64,000 nucleotides of DNA from Viola odorata (GCA_963691705.1 OY829539.1:41239656-41303655); one strand, 5' to 3'. Shown: positions 33,427 to 45,750, counted from the stretch's first letter. Notes: a model not told the origin generated them from the letters alone. Program-made: numbers and translations.

Positions 33427-33639
33427 TGCATCCGTTACCAAGCCATTGATACCTTAGTTTAGGAGATGCATTTTGTTGGCAAGCTTTTTTCAACAGCTAG
33501 TGCTCTTTGTATCCGCTCCTTTTCCGCATGTCCTTGATATTTATGTGGTAACAGCATTGACAGACTGAGCCTGTAGACAAATAAAAATGGAGAATTCTGG
33601 ACATTTCTTAAGATTGAGTGGAATTTTGTAATTCCCTTT

Positions 33640-34265
33640 GTTCTAACATTATATTTGATGGTTATCTCCTTTTTTTTCCACTGCATTGTGGCATATCTCA
33701 TCGAAAGACTTATCATAACTTTTGATCCGATAGTCTGCTGAAAAAAGGACATTATTTTTATGCTCTGACCTGAGAATTTTCATAATTTCTCAGCTTTTAT
33801 TTGGGGATATTTTTCTTGTTTTTGTTTGTGATGGGTCATCTAATTATTGTTTCCATCTACTATCTCAGCAGTTTAACTAAAATGATTCTAGCCTTTAAAC
33901 CCAGTAATAACATAGTGCTCACACAAGAATCGAACTCATAGACTTTTTGTAGAAAAAACCACCGAACTAGAGTCCAATTAACGAAGTAACAACAAAAATA
34001 GGATCGATATATATGCTATGGTTTGGAATTAAAATTTAAAGATAAAATATATGCTAGCTCGTCCCAGGGACAAAATAGCATTAAAAATGTAGCCAAAGTT
34101 GCATTCTGTTATTCGTCAAAAGAGAGCATAATTAAGAAATGGATTTCGTTGCCACCAAAATGGCAATACGCCACGTGTCCTTTTCACGTTTGCTGTCAAG
34201 AAAAGTTATGGGATAAATTAAATGGAATGACATCTACAATGTTGCCTGCCGTCACTCTCTGCTCT
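33640..34265. other. Intergenic region between mS34 and PAR1 copy 1
   Basis: AT-rich. Only the presumed PAR1 promoter is seen toward its right end (CACGTG-like CCACGTGTCC at about 34171, a G-box/ABRE core). No other gene. Confidence 0.4.
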
Positions 34266-34270
34266 ATGTA

Positions 34271-34278
34271 TATATAAA
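34271..34278 (+). promoter_or_regulatory. TATA box of PAR1-like copy 1
   Basis: TATATAAA 116 bp before ATG 34394, followed by a C/A-rich leader. Confidence 0.6.
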
Positions 34279-34393
34279 CACCATCGCCTGTGACAACAAC
34301 AAGAACACCAACAACACATCTTCTACTTGCTTCTTCTTCATTAATCCAAACTCTTATAAGTCGTGTAAGTTTAATAAAGACAACCAAGAAACC

Positions 34394-35976
34394 ATGGCCT
34401 TCATCACATTCCTTGCATTTTCCCTTCTCCTCCATGGAGCTCTTGGTAATTACACTATCTAATGTCTTTCTCTCATCTCAATTTGCAATTTATATTCATA
34501 TGCAGGTACGAAAAATTATTTAGTACTTTCAAAGTTGTAACTCACTTCTAGCACTATACTCACATAAGTGGTATGGTTCACCCGCTTATTTAAATAGTGT
34601 ATAAGTGTGGAATATTTGCTAAAAATAGTTAATAAGTCCAAATATATCATTACAAGGGGTCGAGGTTTATGTCAAGTGGAGGTATTAATATTTTAGGGTT
34701 TACGTACAATTAGTTTTCTCTAATATATATATATATATATATTGTTCACCATGATAGTGGAATTCTTTCTCTGTATTGTCCGTGGAGTAGGCACATCTCT
34801 GAACCATGTAAAACTTTATGTCTTCTCTTCCGTTCTCTTTGTGTGTGTTGGTTTTTTCCTTTTTTCTTAATGTTTGTTTTATATTTGATTAGGTGACCTG
34901 ATATGCGAGCAACTTCCACTTGAGCTATGCTCGTTTTCAATTGCATCTACTGGAAAACGTTGCTTGTTGGAGACGCATTATGCAAGGGATGAAACAGTGA
35001 CATGGCAATGCAAAACATCAGAAGTGGTGGTTGATGCAATGAAGGAACATATTGAAAGTGAAGAATGTATGAATGCTTGTGGGCTTGACAGGAACACTAT
35101 TGGCATCTCTTCGGACTCTCTTCTTCACCCTCGCTTCTTGGCTAAACTTTGCTCTCCCGCCTGCTACCATTCTTGCCCTAACATTCTCGACCTCTACTCA
35201 AACATGGCATTGGGAGAAGGTATGCTCTCTAAATTATCACCTTCATTTTTCATTTTCGTACTTAAAATTGTCTGATTGATCTTACCTTTATTATTTAATG
35301 ATTAATTTAGTCACTGTGTTCGTAAAAAAAATTCAATCAGACCCTATGGATTTTTGTATTTCTTTCCATGTTTGTAAATTGTCTAAGATTTTTTTATACA
35401 ATCCATTACGAATGATGAATCAAACTTCCTATTTAAATCGTCTGATTGATTTTGTATTTATTGCTTAATGATTAGTCTAGTACCGTGTTCATAAAAAAAA
35501 ATCAATCAAACTCCTAAATCTATGAAATCTCATAATTTTTCGTGTGTTTGTAAATTTGGTTCATCTAAAGCCTACATAATTGCTCATTTTAATGATTTTT
35601 ATACAATCCGCTTGAATGATGAATCAAGCTTTATACTTACAATTGCTTGATTGGACTTACTCGTTTTATTATTAATTTTTTGTTTCACTCTCTTTTGGTT
35701 ACTAAAATAATTACTTAATGATTAGTTTCAATTCTCAACCCAGCTCCGCGAAACGGTGCATAACTAACACAATATTTACAAACTTGTGTGTGCTGATATA
35801 TATGTGCAGGAACTCACTTGCCTACTATGTGTGCTAATCCTCGGCGTTCATTGTACCAAACTAAAAGTGCAGGCGTTGCGGCCCCAGTACCATTCCACTC
35901 CACAACCAATGCAAACACCCCATCCTACAGTGATGAGTATCCCGTTTTTCCATTTTGGGCTTTATCTCCCATATAA
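34394..35976 (+). CDS. PAR1: PAR1-like secreted Cys-rich protein, copy 1
   Basis: Three exons: 34394-34445, 34893-35219 and 35810-35976, all with GT-AG borders, giving 181 residues. Exon 1 encodes a signal peptide (MAFITFLAFSLLLHGALG). Exon 2 carries the PAR1 (photoassimilate-responsive) domain: ICEQLPLELCSFSIASTGKRC, QCKTSEVVV, ECMNACGLDRNTIGISSDSL, LCSPACYHSCPNI. Ten cysteines after the signal peptide suggest five disulphides. The C-terminus is a low-complexity tail. PAR1-family genes respond to sugars and some stresses; the biochemical role is not established. Likely secreted or in the vacuolar pathway. The reading frame is intact. Copy 2 lies about 11.4 kb downstream. Confidence 0.85.
34723..34742. 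repeat. AT dinucleotide microsatellite
   Basis: A (TA)n run of about 20 bp in intron 1 of PAR1 copy 1. Confidence 0.7.
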
Positions 35977-35999
35977 TTATCCTTTGCCAAAAAAAAATT

Positions 36000-36537
36000 T
36001 TAATTGTATTGTTGTTATTGATTTGTATACAATGATTTATACTTACAATATTATTATTATGCATATCGTACCCCCATCTAAGATACGACATTCCTTGTTT
36101 TAAATTTCATACGATTTTAATAATTGACCATTTCAATTTCAAGAGTGATCAATTTTATTTTACCCTTGCTCATTCTCGTTCACTGGAAAATGTGTTATGA
36201 GCGCATTGGAAAGATCACAATGGTTCTACTTATAAGACTCAACAATTTTAAACTGTCAGCTGGCACGAGAGCCTTTTATATATAGAGACATCTCTTAGAA
36301 TCTCCCTCCTTCTAGGTAGCTTGAATGGAACGTGAACGATTCATCGTTGGAACTAGGATCTACTAGTGTGGGAAGAGTATTGAGAAGAGAATTTTGGATT
36401 TTTTTTTATCTTTTCTCCACTACATTGGTGAAGTAGTCTCGACTTATGCGGAAGTGGCAGTGATAAGAAAAGCATTAGAGATCACTTCTAATCCAGAAAT
36501 AAATTGCGATTAGGTAATCACATAATCGAACTCCGAT
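36000..36537. other. Downstream region of PAR1 copy 1
   Basis: AT-rich, no gene seen. The LINE relic may begin near 36370. Confidence 0.35.
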
Positions 36538-36732
36538 AATTCTATTAAATGGATCAACAACAAGATAAATATGCCTTGGCTTCTCACCCATGGATTTAGA
36601 AAGATCGACTCATTTCTTAATCGCTTTGAAGAGTTACATGTAATTCATATACTTCGTGAAGTCAATGCGGTTGAGGACTCATTAACTAAGCTGGGAGAAA
36701 ATAACACAAGTGAATTAGTGGCTTGCTTGTAA
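36538..36732 (+). pseudogene. LINE RNase H relic
   Basis: About 64 codons reading into HVIHILREVNAVEDSLTKLG just before a TAA. This is the C-terminal signature of the RNase H domain of plant LINEs (usually H-V-x-R-E-x-N-x-x-A-D-x-L-A). The catalytic-region Asp of the AD motif is kept as ED. It is separate from the LINE at 30006-31283. Confidence 0.6.
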
Positions 36733-37149
36733 TAGTCTCATCTGATACTTTATGTAATCTTCTTACTGGACATAAAATAGGGTTTGATATTTTGTTCATT
36801 TTTTATAATTATGAATCGGTGGATACACTCATTTATTTATTATTTGACCAAATATAGAGACCCCAATTGAATTTTACTCTTTCTTATAACATGATTGATT
36901 CTTATTTGTCATATTATAAAAGGTCTGGATACTTTCAGTGTGCAATACCTTTTATCCTTTTTAAAACTAAGATAATATTTAAGGGAAATTAAATTTGATT
37001 AAGAGTATAGTGACAAGAATGATGAGGTTTTGATTGTTTTCTTTTGCTTCCCATTTGTCAATGATCGTACATTATTTATATTCATAAATAAATATGTTAC
37101 AAATAAGTTCATATCAAGTAAACATTCAAAACTTCATTAAACTGCTCTG

Positions 37150-37350
37150 TTTATAACACTCCCCTTTTAGATGGTCATTATTAAATAAGTGCCTCATTAA
37201 AACCTTTCTAGAAAAACGTTTGTGGGATAAAAACGTAGTGAAAGGAAAAGAGTATGCAATATTATAGGAATACTTGTATAAGCTAGTTCATTAAAAAAAA
37301 TTCCAAGAAAACCTAGTGTGACAAAACTATGGTCAAAGAAAAAAGTACAA
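37150..37350 (-). repeat. Copia-type LTR fragment with a duplicated unit
   Basis: Plus-strand GCCTCATTAAAACC...GAAAAACG...GGGATAAAAACGTAGTGAAAGG resembles, in reverse, a segment common in plant copia LTR ends. A second, more diverged unit follows at about 37288-37350. No element ends found. Confidence 0.35.
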
Positions 37351-38265
37351 CAAGTACCCTCTCATGGGAGCATCACTTGTTACCTTTCAATCGACGCAAG
37401 TCTCATTATAAAATAATTCATCAAATAAATGTTTAAACTCTTATTCACAAGGCACATCGTGTCCGAAAATACAGAATCACCACTTTATTTATTAAGAAAA
37501 ATAAAGAAGATCGTTGTTAATAATATTTTAAAGAAAAACCAGTTTAATGCCAATTTTGATAAACCACAAATAATTTGACTCTCATGCTTAAAGGCGTTGT
37601 TTATATAAAAATACACTAGTTTGCAAATCAGACATCATAGATTTGAGGGCTTTAACAAATAAAGAAGGTATTAAACCCTACTCGTTTGGATTTAACATAG
37701 TATCATACTAATTTATTCCTTTCATGATTTACATCAATTGAGTATTGAAAAAGACTCGAGAAGATTACATAAATCAATAAATTTTACAAGTTGGGAGGAA
37801 AGAGACATCAAATTAAAGGGAAATAATGAAAAGATTGAACAAAGTATAGAACAATCAAATAAGAATGTTTAGATGAAACATGCAATGACTCGATCATAAT
37901 ATATAAACAAGCAAGGATTGACTCTAAGAAAAGGTTATGCGAATATTAAACATCAAGACATGCCCAATTCAGACAATCATCATGAAGAATTTGGCTAAAA
38001 CCAAGTTTGAGAATAAATCAAGTTTGAACCAATAAAGTTTACAAAAACCAATTCATAAAACAATAAATCAAACATAAACAAGTTTTGATCAATTAATCAT
38101 TAATACCAAAGGTTAATCATGATAAAATTCGTCACATCCATAATACATTATTTATAATTCAAATAATATCATTCTTGTGGGAAAGAGAAGACAATAAGTT
38201 TTGCAATTGAATCCCTGAGGATTTCCTATGTACTGTCATGAAGAGAGACTAAACCACACGTAGTT
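37351..38265. other. AT-rich intergenic sequence
   Basis: No ORF or recognisable repeat seen; probably decayed transposon sequence. Confidence 0.35.
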
Positions 38266-38268
38266 CTT

Positions 38269-38878
38269 GAATTCTATACAATCATGAGAAATAGTTGGCA
38301 TAATACTAATAAATACAATTCAATAATCATCTCCAATGAGAAGGTTGATTTTGGAGTTAACCCTCGATCGACGAACAACAATATTCGGATTTATTCTTCT
38401 TTAAGAAGATCATGTTGTTTATTCTTAAGAATTATGTCAAAGTTTCTTTATGATGATACTAAACTCAATTAGGAACTAACGAATGACATTATTCAAATTG
38501 GAGGTTTCAACACAAAGAATGGAGCATGTATATTTTCTATCCTAAGGTGAATACAAACACTTGCACAATATTAATCATGCTTCGTTAATATGAATGAATT
38601 AGTGAGTCATGATTTTGATCATATTATGATGCATGACATGTGATGTATTCACCGTAGGATAGATTATGCATGTCCCACCCTTCTTGTGAAGCCTTCAGTT
38701 TGAATAATGTTTTTTTTTTTTTAATTGAGTTTAACACCATCATTAGAAAACCTTGTCATAATTATAAAGAATCTTGACATGATCTTCTCAAAGAAGGATA
38801 AATACAAATCAACCTTCTCTATCGAGATGATTATTGAATAGTATTTATTAACATTATAACACGTATTTCGTATGAATT
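38269..38878. repeat. Long inverted repeat (foldback) with about 280-bp arms
   Basis: The left arm (about 38269-38558) and right arm (about 38641-38878) are reverse complements with scattered mismatches. Matching landmarks are TTCAATAATCATCTC near 38319 with its complement near 38825, and CATTATTCAAA near 38487 with its complement near 38700. The left arm has an extra segment of about 35 bp near 38360. The loop is about 80 bp. No target duplication found. It could be a foldback or MITE-like element, or an inverted duplication. Confidence 0.65.
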
Positions 38879-38879
38879 G

Positions 38880-39610
38880 GAATGAATAGCTTAGCTAGAA
38901 AATCGAAATAACAATGGAAAATAAGAAATTCAATTGCATATATTAAAATCTCCTTATTTCAAGGAAGAAGACGAGGAGAATAAAAAGAAGAACAAAGTTC
39001 AAAACCAAAATTGAAAGATCGATCTTAAATGATAAAGCAAGGAAAGGTTAAGTAGTCTCATTTTTTTTATTTTCTTTGATTATCTCTAGCCAACAATACC
39101 TTAAATTCTAAAATCAAAATTGTATCTTTATCCCTCTTAGGATTTTTACAAATGAAAATACCTAGAGATAATGATTTCTAGGTTTGATAGAAATCTTTGG
39201 CGCGCTCTTCTTTCAATTCTCCTCTCAGACCCATCTTGCAGCCCACCGGTCTAGATTCTTTCACCCTTGGCCAAGGGTTAAGATTGATGCTCACTCTACC
39301 CTTGATCAAGTGATATGACAGGACACTTCAAAGTTGGTCTTTTTCACTACTTGATTCGTTTTTGTCTCTTTTTTGGGTTCTTTTGCTCCTTTTCCTCACA
39401 ATCATCTTTGCTTTGTTTTTTTTAAATATGAGAGAAATATGTTCAAACTAGTATTATCACTATCTCAAATACAAGAAAAATAGATGATAAATATATCCAA
39501 AATAAGCACATAATCAGGGGCTAAGGGAGTTTAATCTAAACTTTTTCTCCTTATTGATTTCTTTTCATTCAAATTGCATATATTTTTCTTGTGAATTTAA
39601 TTTATGGTTG
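38880..39610. other. AT-rich intergenic sequence
   Basis: No gene seen. The right part leads into the copia polypurine tract at 39618, so some of it may be 3'-internal copia sequence. Confidence 0.35.
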
Positions 39611-39617
39611 TTATTAT

Positions 39618-40350
39618 AAAAAATGGGGAGATTGTTGAACCAACCGGTTCACTAATCCTACTTTTGATGATTCCAACTAGTAAATTAAGTTACCAGTGTT
39701 AATTTTATGCCCTAAAGTCCATTGGATGGAGCTTTTAAGAAGAATCCTTCTTCAAGACTCTTTAAGTGAAAATTCATAGGATTTATTTTGTGTAAGTATA
39801 TTTTAATTAAAAGCCAAATTTAAGTTGCCAATTAGTCTTAAAATGATTGTACAAAAAGGTATTTTCAAGAGTGTGTCAAAAGGATTTATTAGAGGGCAAA
39901 ATGGGACTTTGAGATCATTTTTTGTGCCAAGGCAGTCCAGTAAGGCATTCCACAGTGACGTAGACTGCACTAGTTCGTTGGAATTAATTTCTAGCTAAGG
40001 CGATAAAAATCTATTATATATAATTTTTTCTTGTTTTTCCTTTCGAGCATCCTTGTGCGGTCCATCGCCCCGTGGCTAAACTAGTCGTTGTGTCCCAAAA
40101 TTGTCTCTAGGGAGATCCATTGCCCTCGTTGGGCTGTCCACCACCCTAGAGCCTCTTCTCCTTGTCTTTTACACAAATTTAAATCCCCTATGAGCACAAT
40201 TTATTTCAAACGATCATAAACCATTTCTTGCTTATAAATACTAGTTTTCCATCTCTATAGAGACTCAAGAAAGCAATCTCTAAAATTTTATTCATTGTTT
40301 CAAAACTCTTTCAGGTAGAGCAAAGGTTTTTCAAAAATCATCTACTTTCC
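39618..40350 (+). mobile_element. Copia (SIRE/Maximus-like) 3' LTR fragment with polypurine tract
   Basis: AAAAAATGGGGAGATTG is the standard copia polypurine tract, and an LTR begins at about 39633 with TGTTGAACC; TTTTGATGAT shortly after is typical of SIRE/Maximus LTRs. TATAAATA lies at about 40235. The 3' end of the LTR is not clear and the rest of the element is absent. Confidence 0.5.
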
Positions 40351-40399
40351 AAAAGTGTTGCTTCTACTTAATATTAAAACATATATCTAATTTATATTA

Positions 40400-40795
40400 A
40401 AATTCTCTGACGAATTTGACTTCAAATTGCAATAAGAAGTTAATTTTACTTAAATTCCCTAATGTATTAAGTACCAAAGTTCTAAGCTAATCTTTTTCAA
40501 AAAGCTTTGCCTAAACTACAAGTAAATTATAATAATAATTAAATCAAATAAATACATCTAAGAATATATATTTTCTATTTTCATTATAATTTTATGATAA
40601 TATAAATGAATAAAAATTGAATATTAAAAAATTGGTTGATATTTTAACCTTAATACTGGAGAAAAAATAATTAATTAGGCATTGTGTTAACATTTTTTTC
40701 TCTTTTTACCATATTTACTATATATTAAATCCTCATAATATTTAAGTAATTTTTTTCTTTCAATTTATTAGTATTACTTTTTTTGGGTACACGTA
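40400..40795. other. Very AT-rich sequence
   Basis: No gene or repeat recognised. Ends in GTA (40793-40795), the target copy of the Pack element. Confidence 0.4.
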
Positions 40796-41289
40796 GTTGC
40801 CGTTTGGCATTATGGTTCTACTTGGGAAAGTCATTTCCCAAAATCAAAATAAACTAAATTCTGTTTGGTAAACCCAAATGTAATTGGGCTTCTAGTAGGA
40901 AAAGCTTAAGAAATTGTCTAATTTCTGGCTGGAGCTCCAAGGGCCAGTGGCTAGAATGCCTTTCGAGCTGGACACGGGAATGAGGTCAGGAAATTATTTG
41001 GACAAAAATATTAACTACATTTCAATTTAATTACAAGTTTGCCAGCTATAAATAAAATAGAAAACAGCAATCGTCGGGTTCATCTCTGCGCAAAGCTAGG
41101 GTTCCTCTCCTCTCTGCCTCGCTCTCTCCGTCACTCTCAGCCTCTCCAATCTCGCATCAGGTACGCGTCCTTGCTGCTCTTAATTTGTATCTCCTCGCTC
41201 ATCATACCATCCCAAACCCTAACCCTGTCCCCTTCCCAATCTCCCTTACAACACTCTCTCCCTTCCCAAGGTAAGAACTAAGAACAAGA

Positions 41290-41406
41290 ATGGGTGAAGT
41301 TTAGGACAACGACTCTTACGAGGAGGAGCTGCTCGACTACGAGGAGGAAGACGAGAAAGCCCTCGACTCCGTCACCGCAAAAGCCACTGCTGATTCAGCT
41401 AAAAAG
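41290..41406 (+). pseudogene. Captured first coding exon of UAP56-type DEAD-box RNA helicase
   Basis: 39 codons from ATG 41290. After one TAG at codon 5 the frame reads DNDSYEEELLDYEEEDEKA, the distinctive N-terminus of UAP56/RH15-RH56 mRNA export helicases, then DSVTAKATADSAKK. The homology ends before the helicase core. Upstream, 41050-41289 looks like the parent 5' UTR, with CTAGGGTTCCTCTCC and a GTAAGA-type splice sequence near 41273. No ATPase motif is present, so no helicase could be made. The stop at codon 5 makes it a dead copy. Confidence 0.75.
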
Positions 41407-42589
41407 TTCATCTCTCAACTCTCTCACTCTGTCTTTTCCATTGTTGTGTTGTTCTTGTACTGATGTGTTAGTTTCGGATTGTTCGTAAACTTGATTTTAT
41501 GTTGAATGGTTTGAGAATCAGCATTGATTGTTCGTATGCACATGTGGGTTAGATGCATGAATGGGTCGCTTGTCTTTTTCTTCTTATTTCAGTTAAAATT
41601 TCTGTTCATGATGGTGTTGTGTTCGGCTTGCATTTTAGACAATCCATGCCACCTTAGTTGTGCTTAAACTGCAATCATGGCCTTAAGGTCTGAATAATAT
41701 TTCTGTTAGAATCTCTGGCTCTTTCTCTGTTGTCAACATGCCACCTAATTTTACAACATGTGAAGAGTGATACATGCCACCTGAGTTGTACTCTTTTCCG
41801 TGCTTCCTTTTCTAATTGTCCAATTTAGGCAAAAATAATTAAAATATGTTTTCCTCCTTCATTTCATGGAATTGAAGTAATATGTTGGTGTTTTATTTTC
41901 CATCTCATTAAAACCTGAATATATTGTTCATAATATTCCCAGCAGTTAGCATAGATTGCAGGAGAGAGCTATGAGATTGCAAACTTCTAGTGCTTATGCT
42001 GCTAACTAAGCACTTAATTAATAGTGTTGGAAATCAAGAAATTACACTTGAGCTTTCTTGCCACTTAACCTCATTCTTGTATAGCTTTTAGGCACTGGCA
42101 TGTCCTTTCTCTTCTTTACTTAACTTGTACTATTTGGTGGGACTTCTTCTCCTTCTTTTTGTAGTCTTGGATCATATGCTGTGATGGTTTTCTCTTCAAT
42201 CCATTCCCAATGTTGAAATATCTTGAGAGCTTGAACAAGCATTTTCTTCATCAGTGATGAAAATGGGGACCCAACTGAGGTTTATCTTTCTTTAATCTTA
42301 TTTACTAATCGTTTAATTGTTGAGACAAAATCCACTACCAGCTCATCAATTTTAGTAAATCTCTGGAAATCCACATGTTAAGAATCTGTTTCAGTACATG
42401 TTAGATCAAGTAGGCTCTTTTTTATCTGGACTTTGGCTTAAATGCCATTTAATATGCTATAATTAGTAGAACAAACTATATTCTAGCAAGTATTTTTCTT
42501 CCTCTTTTCTAGCACTTATGGGAATTGTTAACCTTTTTATATCTCATTTTAATTTAATGGCAAGGTACACTGCATTTATGTTCTTTTTT

Positions 42590-42697
42590 CCAAACATCAA
42601 TCCGGTTCTCCTACCCAAGAAATCTGAGAAAGCGGCAGCAGCAGCCAAAGAACCCAAGTCACCATCTAAGGCTAGCAAATCACCCAAGAAGGCTTAG
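42590..42697 (+). pseudogene. Captured C-terminal exon end of histone H2A
   Basis: 35 codons ending in TAG: PNINPVLLPKKSEK, then an Ala run, then SPSKASKSPKKA. This is the C-terminal tail of plant H2A with its SPKK DNA-binding motifs. The histone fold and exon 1 are missing. A typical 3' UTR follows for about 150 bp. With the helicase fragment 1.2 kb upstream it forms a chimeric, non-collinear gene inside the element. Confidence 0.8.
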
Positions 42698-43735
42698 TTT
42701 TAGTTGCTGCAATTTCTTTTTAATGGGTCTGTTTTATCTTGTGGAAAAGGTTCAATGTTCTTAGGATGTAGGACATTTGTAATTGTTTACTGATTATGTT
42801 CATGTAGAACTTTGCTGTTGAATGAAGATGAGTTGTGTTTGTCTGCTCCTTTTGTGTTCTTTTGATTAGTAATTTGTGTTTGAACCATTGAATTTTTTAT
42901 ATTTATATGTTATTATTAGATTTTTTTTTTTGGTTAAAAACATAATACGGAAATTAAATATGCATTTGGTCAATTTTTACAAAAATTAACACTTAAACAC
43001 TTACCCACCATTTAATCGATATAGAGTTGGTTTTATTAAATAACCTCCTTCACCTATGTAATTGTACTTTTTATATATGTAATGACGAGTTTAATTTTTA
43101 ATGCATTAATTAGTTTAAAACTTTTTCATCTAATTTTATTACAATTTCAGAGTAATTCATTCCATTTTCGAAACTAATAGTTTAAATTTTTTTATTATAT
43201 TAGATAAATATTTATTTATGGTATTAATAACTTAAATTTTTTATGGTATTAATAAGTTTAATTTATTTATAATATTAGATAAATATTAGGTGGTAGATGT
43301 TAGATTATAAATAAATTGATTAAAAACATATATAAAGATACTTTAAAAAATTAATTATAACACTTAAAATGAATTGTGCCCTTTATGGTCATTTTACATT
43401 CAAACTATAGTTTTAAACCAGTTTTTACCAAACACCAAAAACAGCTTTTGGTTTCCCCACAGAACTTTTAATAAAAATTTACCAAACAGAATACTCCTTT
43501 TTCCAGAAGTCATTTTCACACAGAACTTTTCCAAACAGAATCGGAACGCCAAACAGACTCGTAGGATGCCCTGACGTGCTACATGAACACAAAAAGTTGA
43601 CAGGAAAAAGTCACGGCCTTACTAACAACAAAACGACAAAAATAATATTTTTTATGTCTAATTAATTAATTTTACTAGAGTATAGGGCTAAAACATCATT
43701 AACTCAATATATAGGCAATTAATCTATAAAAAATA

Positions 43736-45740
43736 GGCCTAAATCAAATTTGAGTCTCTGCACTCTAATTGATTGTCTTATTTCAGCCCTCTGTGTTATT
43801 TTTGATTTAAAACCTCCCTCCACTTAAGCCCAATGATTTATTTCATCCCTCCGATTAACGTCATCCACAATTTCCGTCTGTTTGCTGACGTGTTGTGCCA
43901 CGTCAATGGCCACGTCACCAATTACTGACGTGTCACGCCACATATGCAAAAACAACCAGGTCGAGCTCGAAACGGGTCGAAAAATGGGCTGAATTTTAAA
44001 TGAAACGACACCGTTTGATTAAAGGATGAAAAGACGCCGTTTCAAAAATTGGGTAAAGAAATTCACCCAATTTCTTTCCTTTTCTTTCTTTTTCTTCCTT
44101 TTTTTTCTTTTCTTCTTTCTTCTTCTTTCTTTCTTTTTTTCTGCACAGCCACAGACCCATCCTCCATTCTTTTCTTTTCTTTCTTTTCCAACCCAGAGTT
44201 AAAGAAACAACATTGTTTTTTGATTTATTATTTTTCTCTTTTTTATTTATTTTCCAATTTTATTATACCTTCTTTCTTTTCCAAAATCAAAAATCAACAC
44301 CCACATCTCAATCCGGCCAGTACCATCACCACACCACCGCCCATCTCTCTCTACCGGCATCTACAGCCACAGCCACACCACTGCCGATCTCTCACCGCCG
44401 GCCTCCTCCAAAACAACACCATCATCACCAACAAAACCAAATCAAAATCAAATAAAAAAAGAGATAAATTGGTACATCTGATTCTCTGGTGCCTTTCCTT
44501 CATTCCATCTCACCCTTTCCTTCATTCCATCGCCACCCCTGCTAAATCCAAATTCAATTGAAAGCCAACCCTTTGCCAAATTCTAAATCAAAAGCCATCC
44601 CTCTGCCAATCAAAGCATCCTCTGCCAAATTAATCCAAAACACAACCCTTAAACCCAAACCCAGCCGCATCACCACCGCGTCAAACACCCATCGCCACCA
44701 CCACAATCACCCTCGCCAATCCATCAATCACCACCGCCACTGCAAACCACCACCACTGCCGGCCACCAGCCGCCCATCACCACTTACATCATCATCACAA
44801 CCGCCAAATACCCCAACCATCACTGCCAAAAATTCAACAAAATTCACAAAACACAAATCAATTAAATCACCCATCATCAATTAAATCATCACCACCAAAA
44901 TCAATCACCGTTACCAACCATTACACCACTGCCAAATCGCTCTCCCGCATCCACCCTCCAAATCTACCACCAAACCAAAACCAACCACCGAAACTCCATC
45001 TCCCAACCGCAAATCCCGAAAATCACCTCCCTTGTTGTGTTTGGTGTGTGTTGCGTTTTAGAGCAAAAAAAGGAGGAGAAATAAGGAGGGTGATGTGGGT
45101 GTCGGCGAGTGATGGTGAGGATGGCGACAGTGATATGGTGGAGGAGGCTTGTTGGTGGTGATGTGGAGATGGAGGAGGTTTGTTGGTGATAATGGGAGAG
45201 ATGGGCAGTGGTGTGGTGTGGGTGTTGATTTTTAATTTTGGAAAAGAAAGAAGGTATAATAAAATTGAAAAAGGAAGAAAAAGAAGGTCCGTGGCTGTGC
45301 AGAAAAAAAAAAAAAAAAGAAGAAGAAAGAAGAAAAGAAAAAGAAAGAAAAAGAAAGAAAAAGAAAGAAAAGAAAGAAAAGAAAAAGAAGAAAAGGAAAG
45401 AAAAGAAAAAAAGAAAGAAAAGGAAAAGAAATGGGGTGAATTTCTTTACCCAATTTTTGAAACGGCGTTGTTTCATCCTTTAATCAAACGACGTCGTTTC
45501 ATTTAAAATTCAGCCCATTTTTTTCGACCCGGTTGTTTTTGCATACGTGGCGTGACACGTCAGCAATCGGTGACGTGGCACGACACGTCAGCAAACAGAC
45601 GAAAATTGTAAATAGCGTTAGGCGAAGGGATGAAATAAATCATTGGGTTTAAGTGGAGGGAGGTTTTAAATCAAAAATAACACAGATGGCTGAAATAAGA
45701 CAATCAATTAGAGAGCAGGGACTCAAATTTGATTTAGGCC
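43736..45740. mobile_element. 2-kb Mutator-like element (MULE) with about 550-600-bp terminal inverted repeats
   Basis: The ends GGCCTAAATCAAATTTGAGTC and their complement are flanked by a perfect 10-bp duplication, ATAAAAAATA (43726-43735, 45741-45750). The inverted repeats run to about 44350 on the left and about 45185 on the right, and include long polypyrimidine/polypurine runs (44070-44160, 45300-45430). The inside (44350-45185) is CACC/CATC-rich and has no transposase. Small open frames in it are low-complexity. Non-autonomous. Confidence 0.8.
45300..45430. repeat. Long purine-only tract (GAAA-type)
   Basis: About 130 bases almost entirely A and G, within the right TIR of the MULE; the left arm has a shorter complementary T/C tract. 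It can form H-DNA-type structure in principle. Confidence 0.7.
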
Positions 45741-45750
45741 ATAAAAAATA

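Larger units (their letters stand above)
40796..43560 (+). mobile_element. 2.8-kb PIF/Harbinger-type element carrying host gene fragments (Pack-type)
   Basis: Ends are imperfect inverted repeats: GTTGCCGTTTGGCATTATGG at left and GAGTCTGTTTGGCGTTCCGA reading in from the right. They are flanked by GTA on both sides (40793-40795, 43561-43563). The right about 190 bp (43376-43560) matches the end of the MITE at 24878-25370 closely, so they are one family. The interior has no transposase but holds two exon fragments, of a UAP56-type helicase gene (41290-41406) and a histone H2A gene (42590-42697). Confidence 0.75.

Noticed and set aside
44558..44884. His/Pro/Thr-rich ORF in the MULE core
   Set aside because: Frame of a CACC/CATC-rich low-complexity sequence; all frames on that strand are similarly open.
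45180..45506. Lys/Glu-rich ORFs and Phe-rich antisense ORFs over the purine tract
   Set aside because: Artefact of a GAAA-type repeat; no codon structure.
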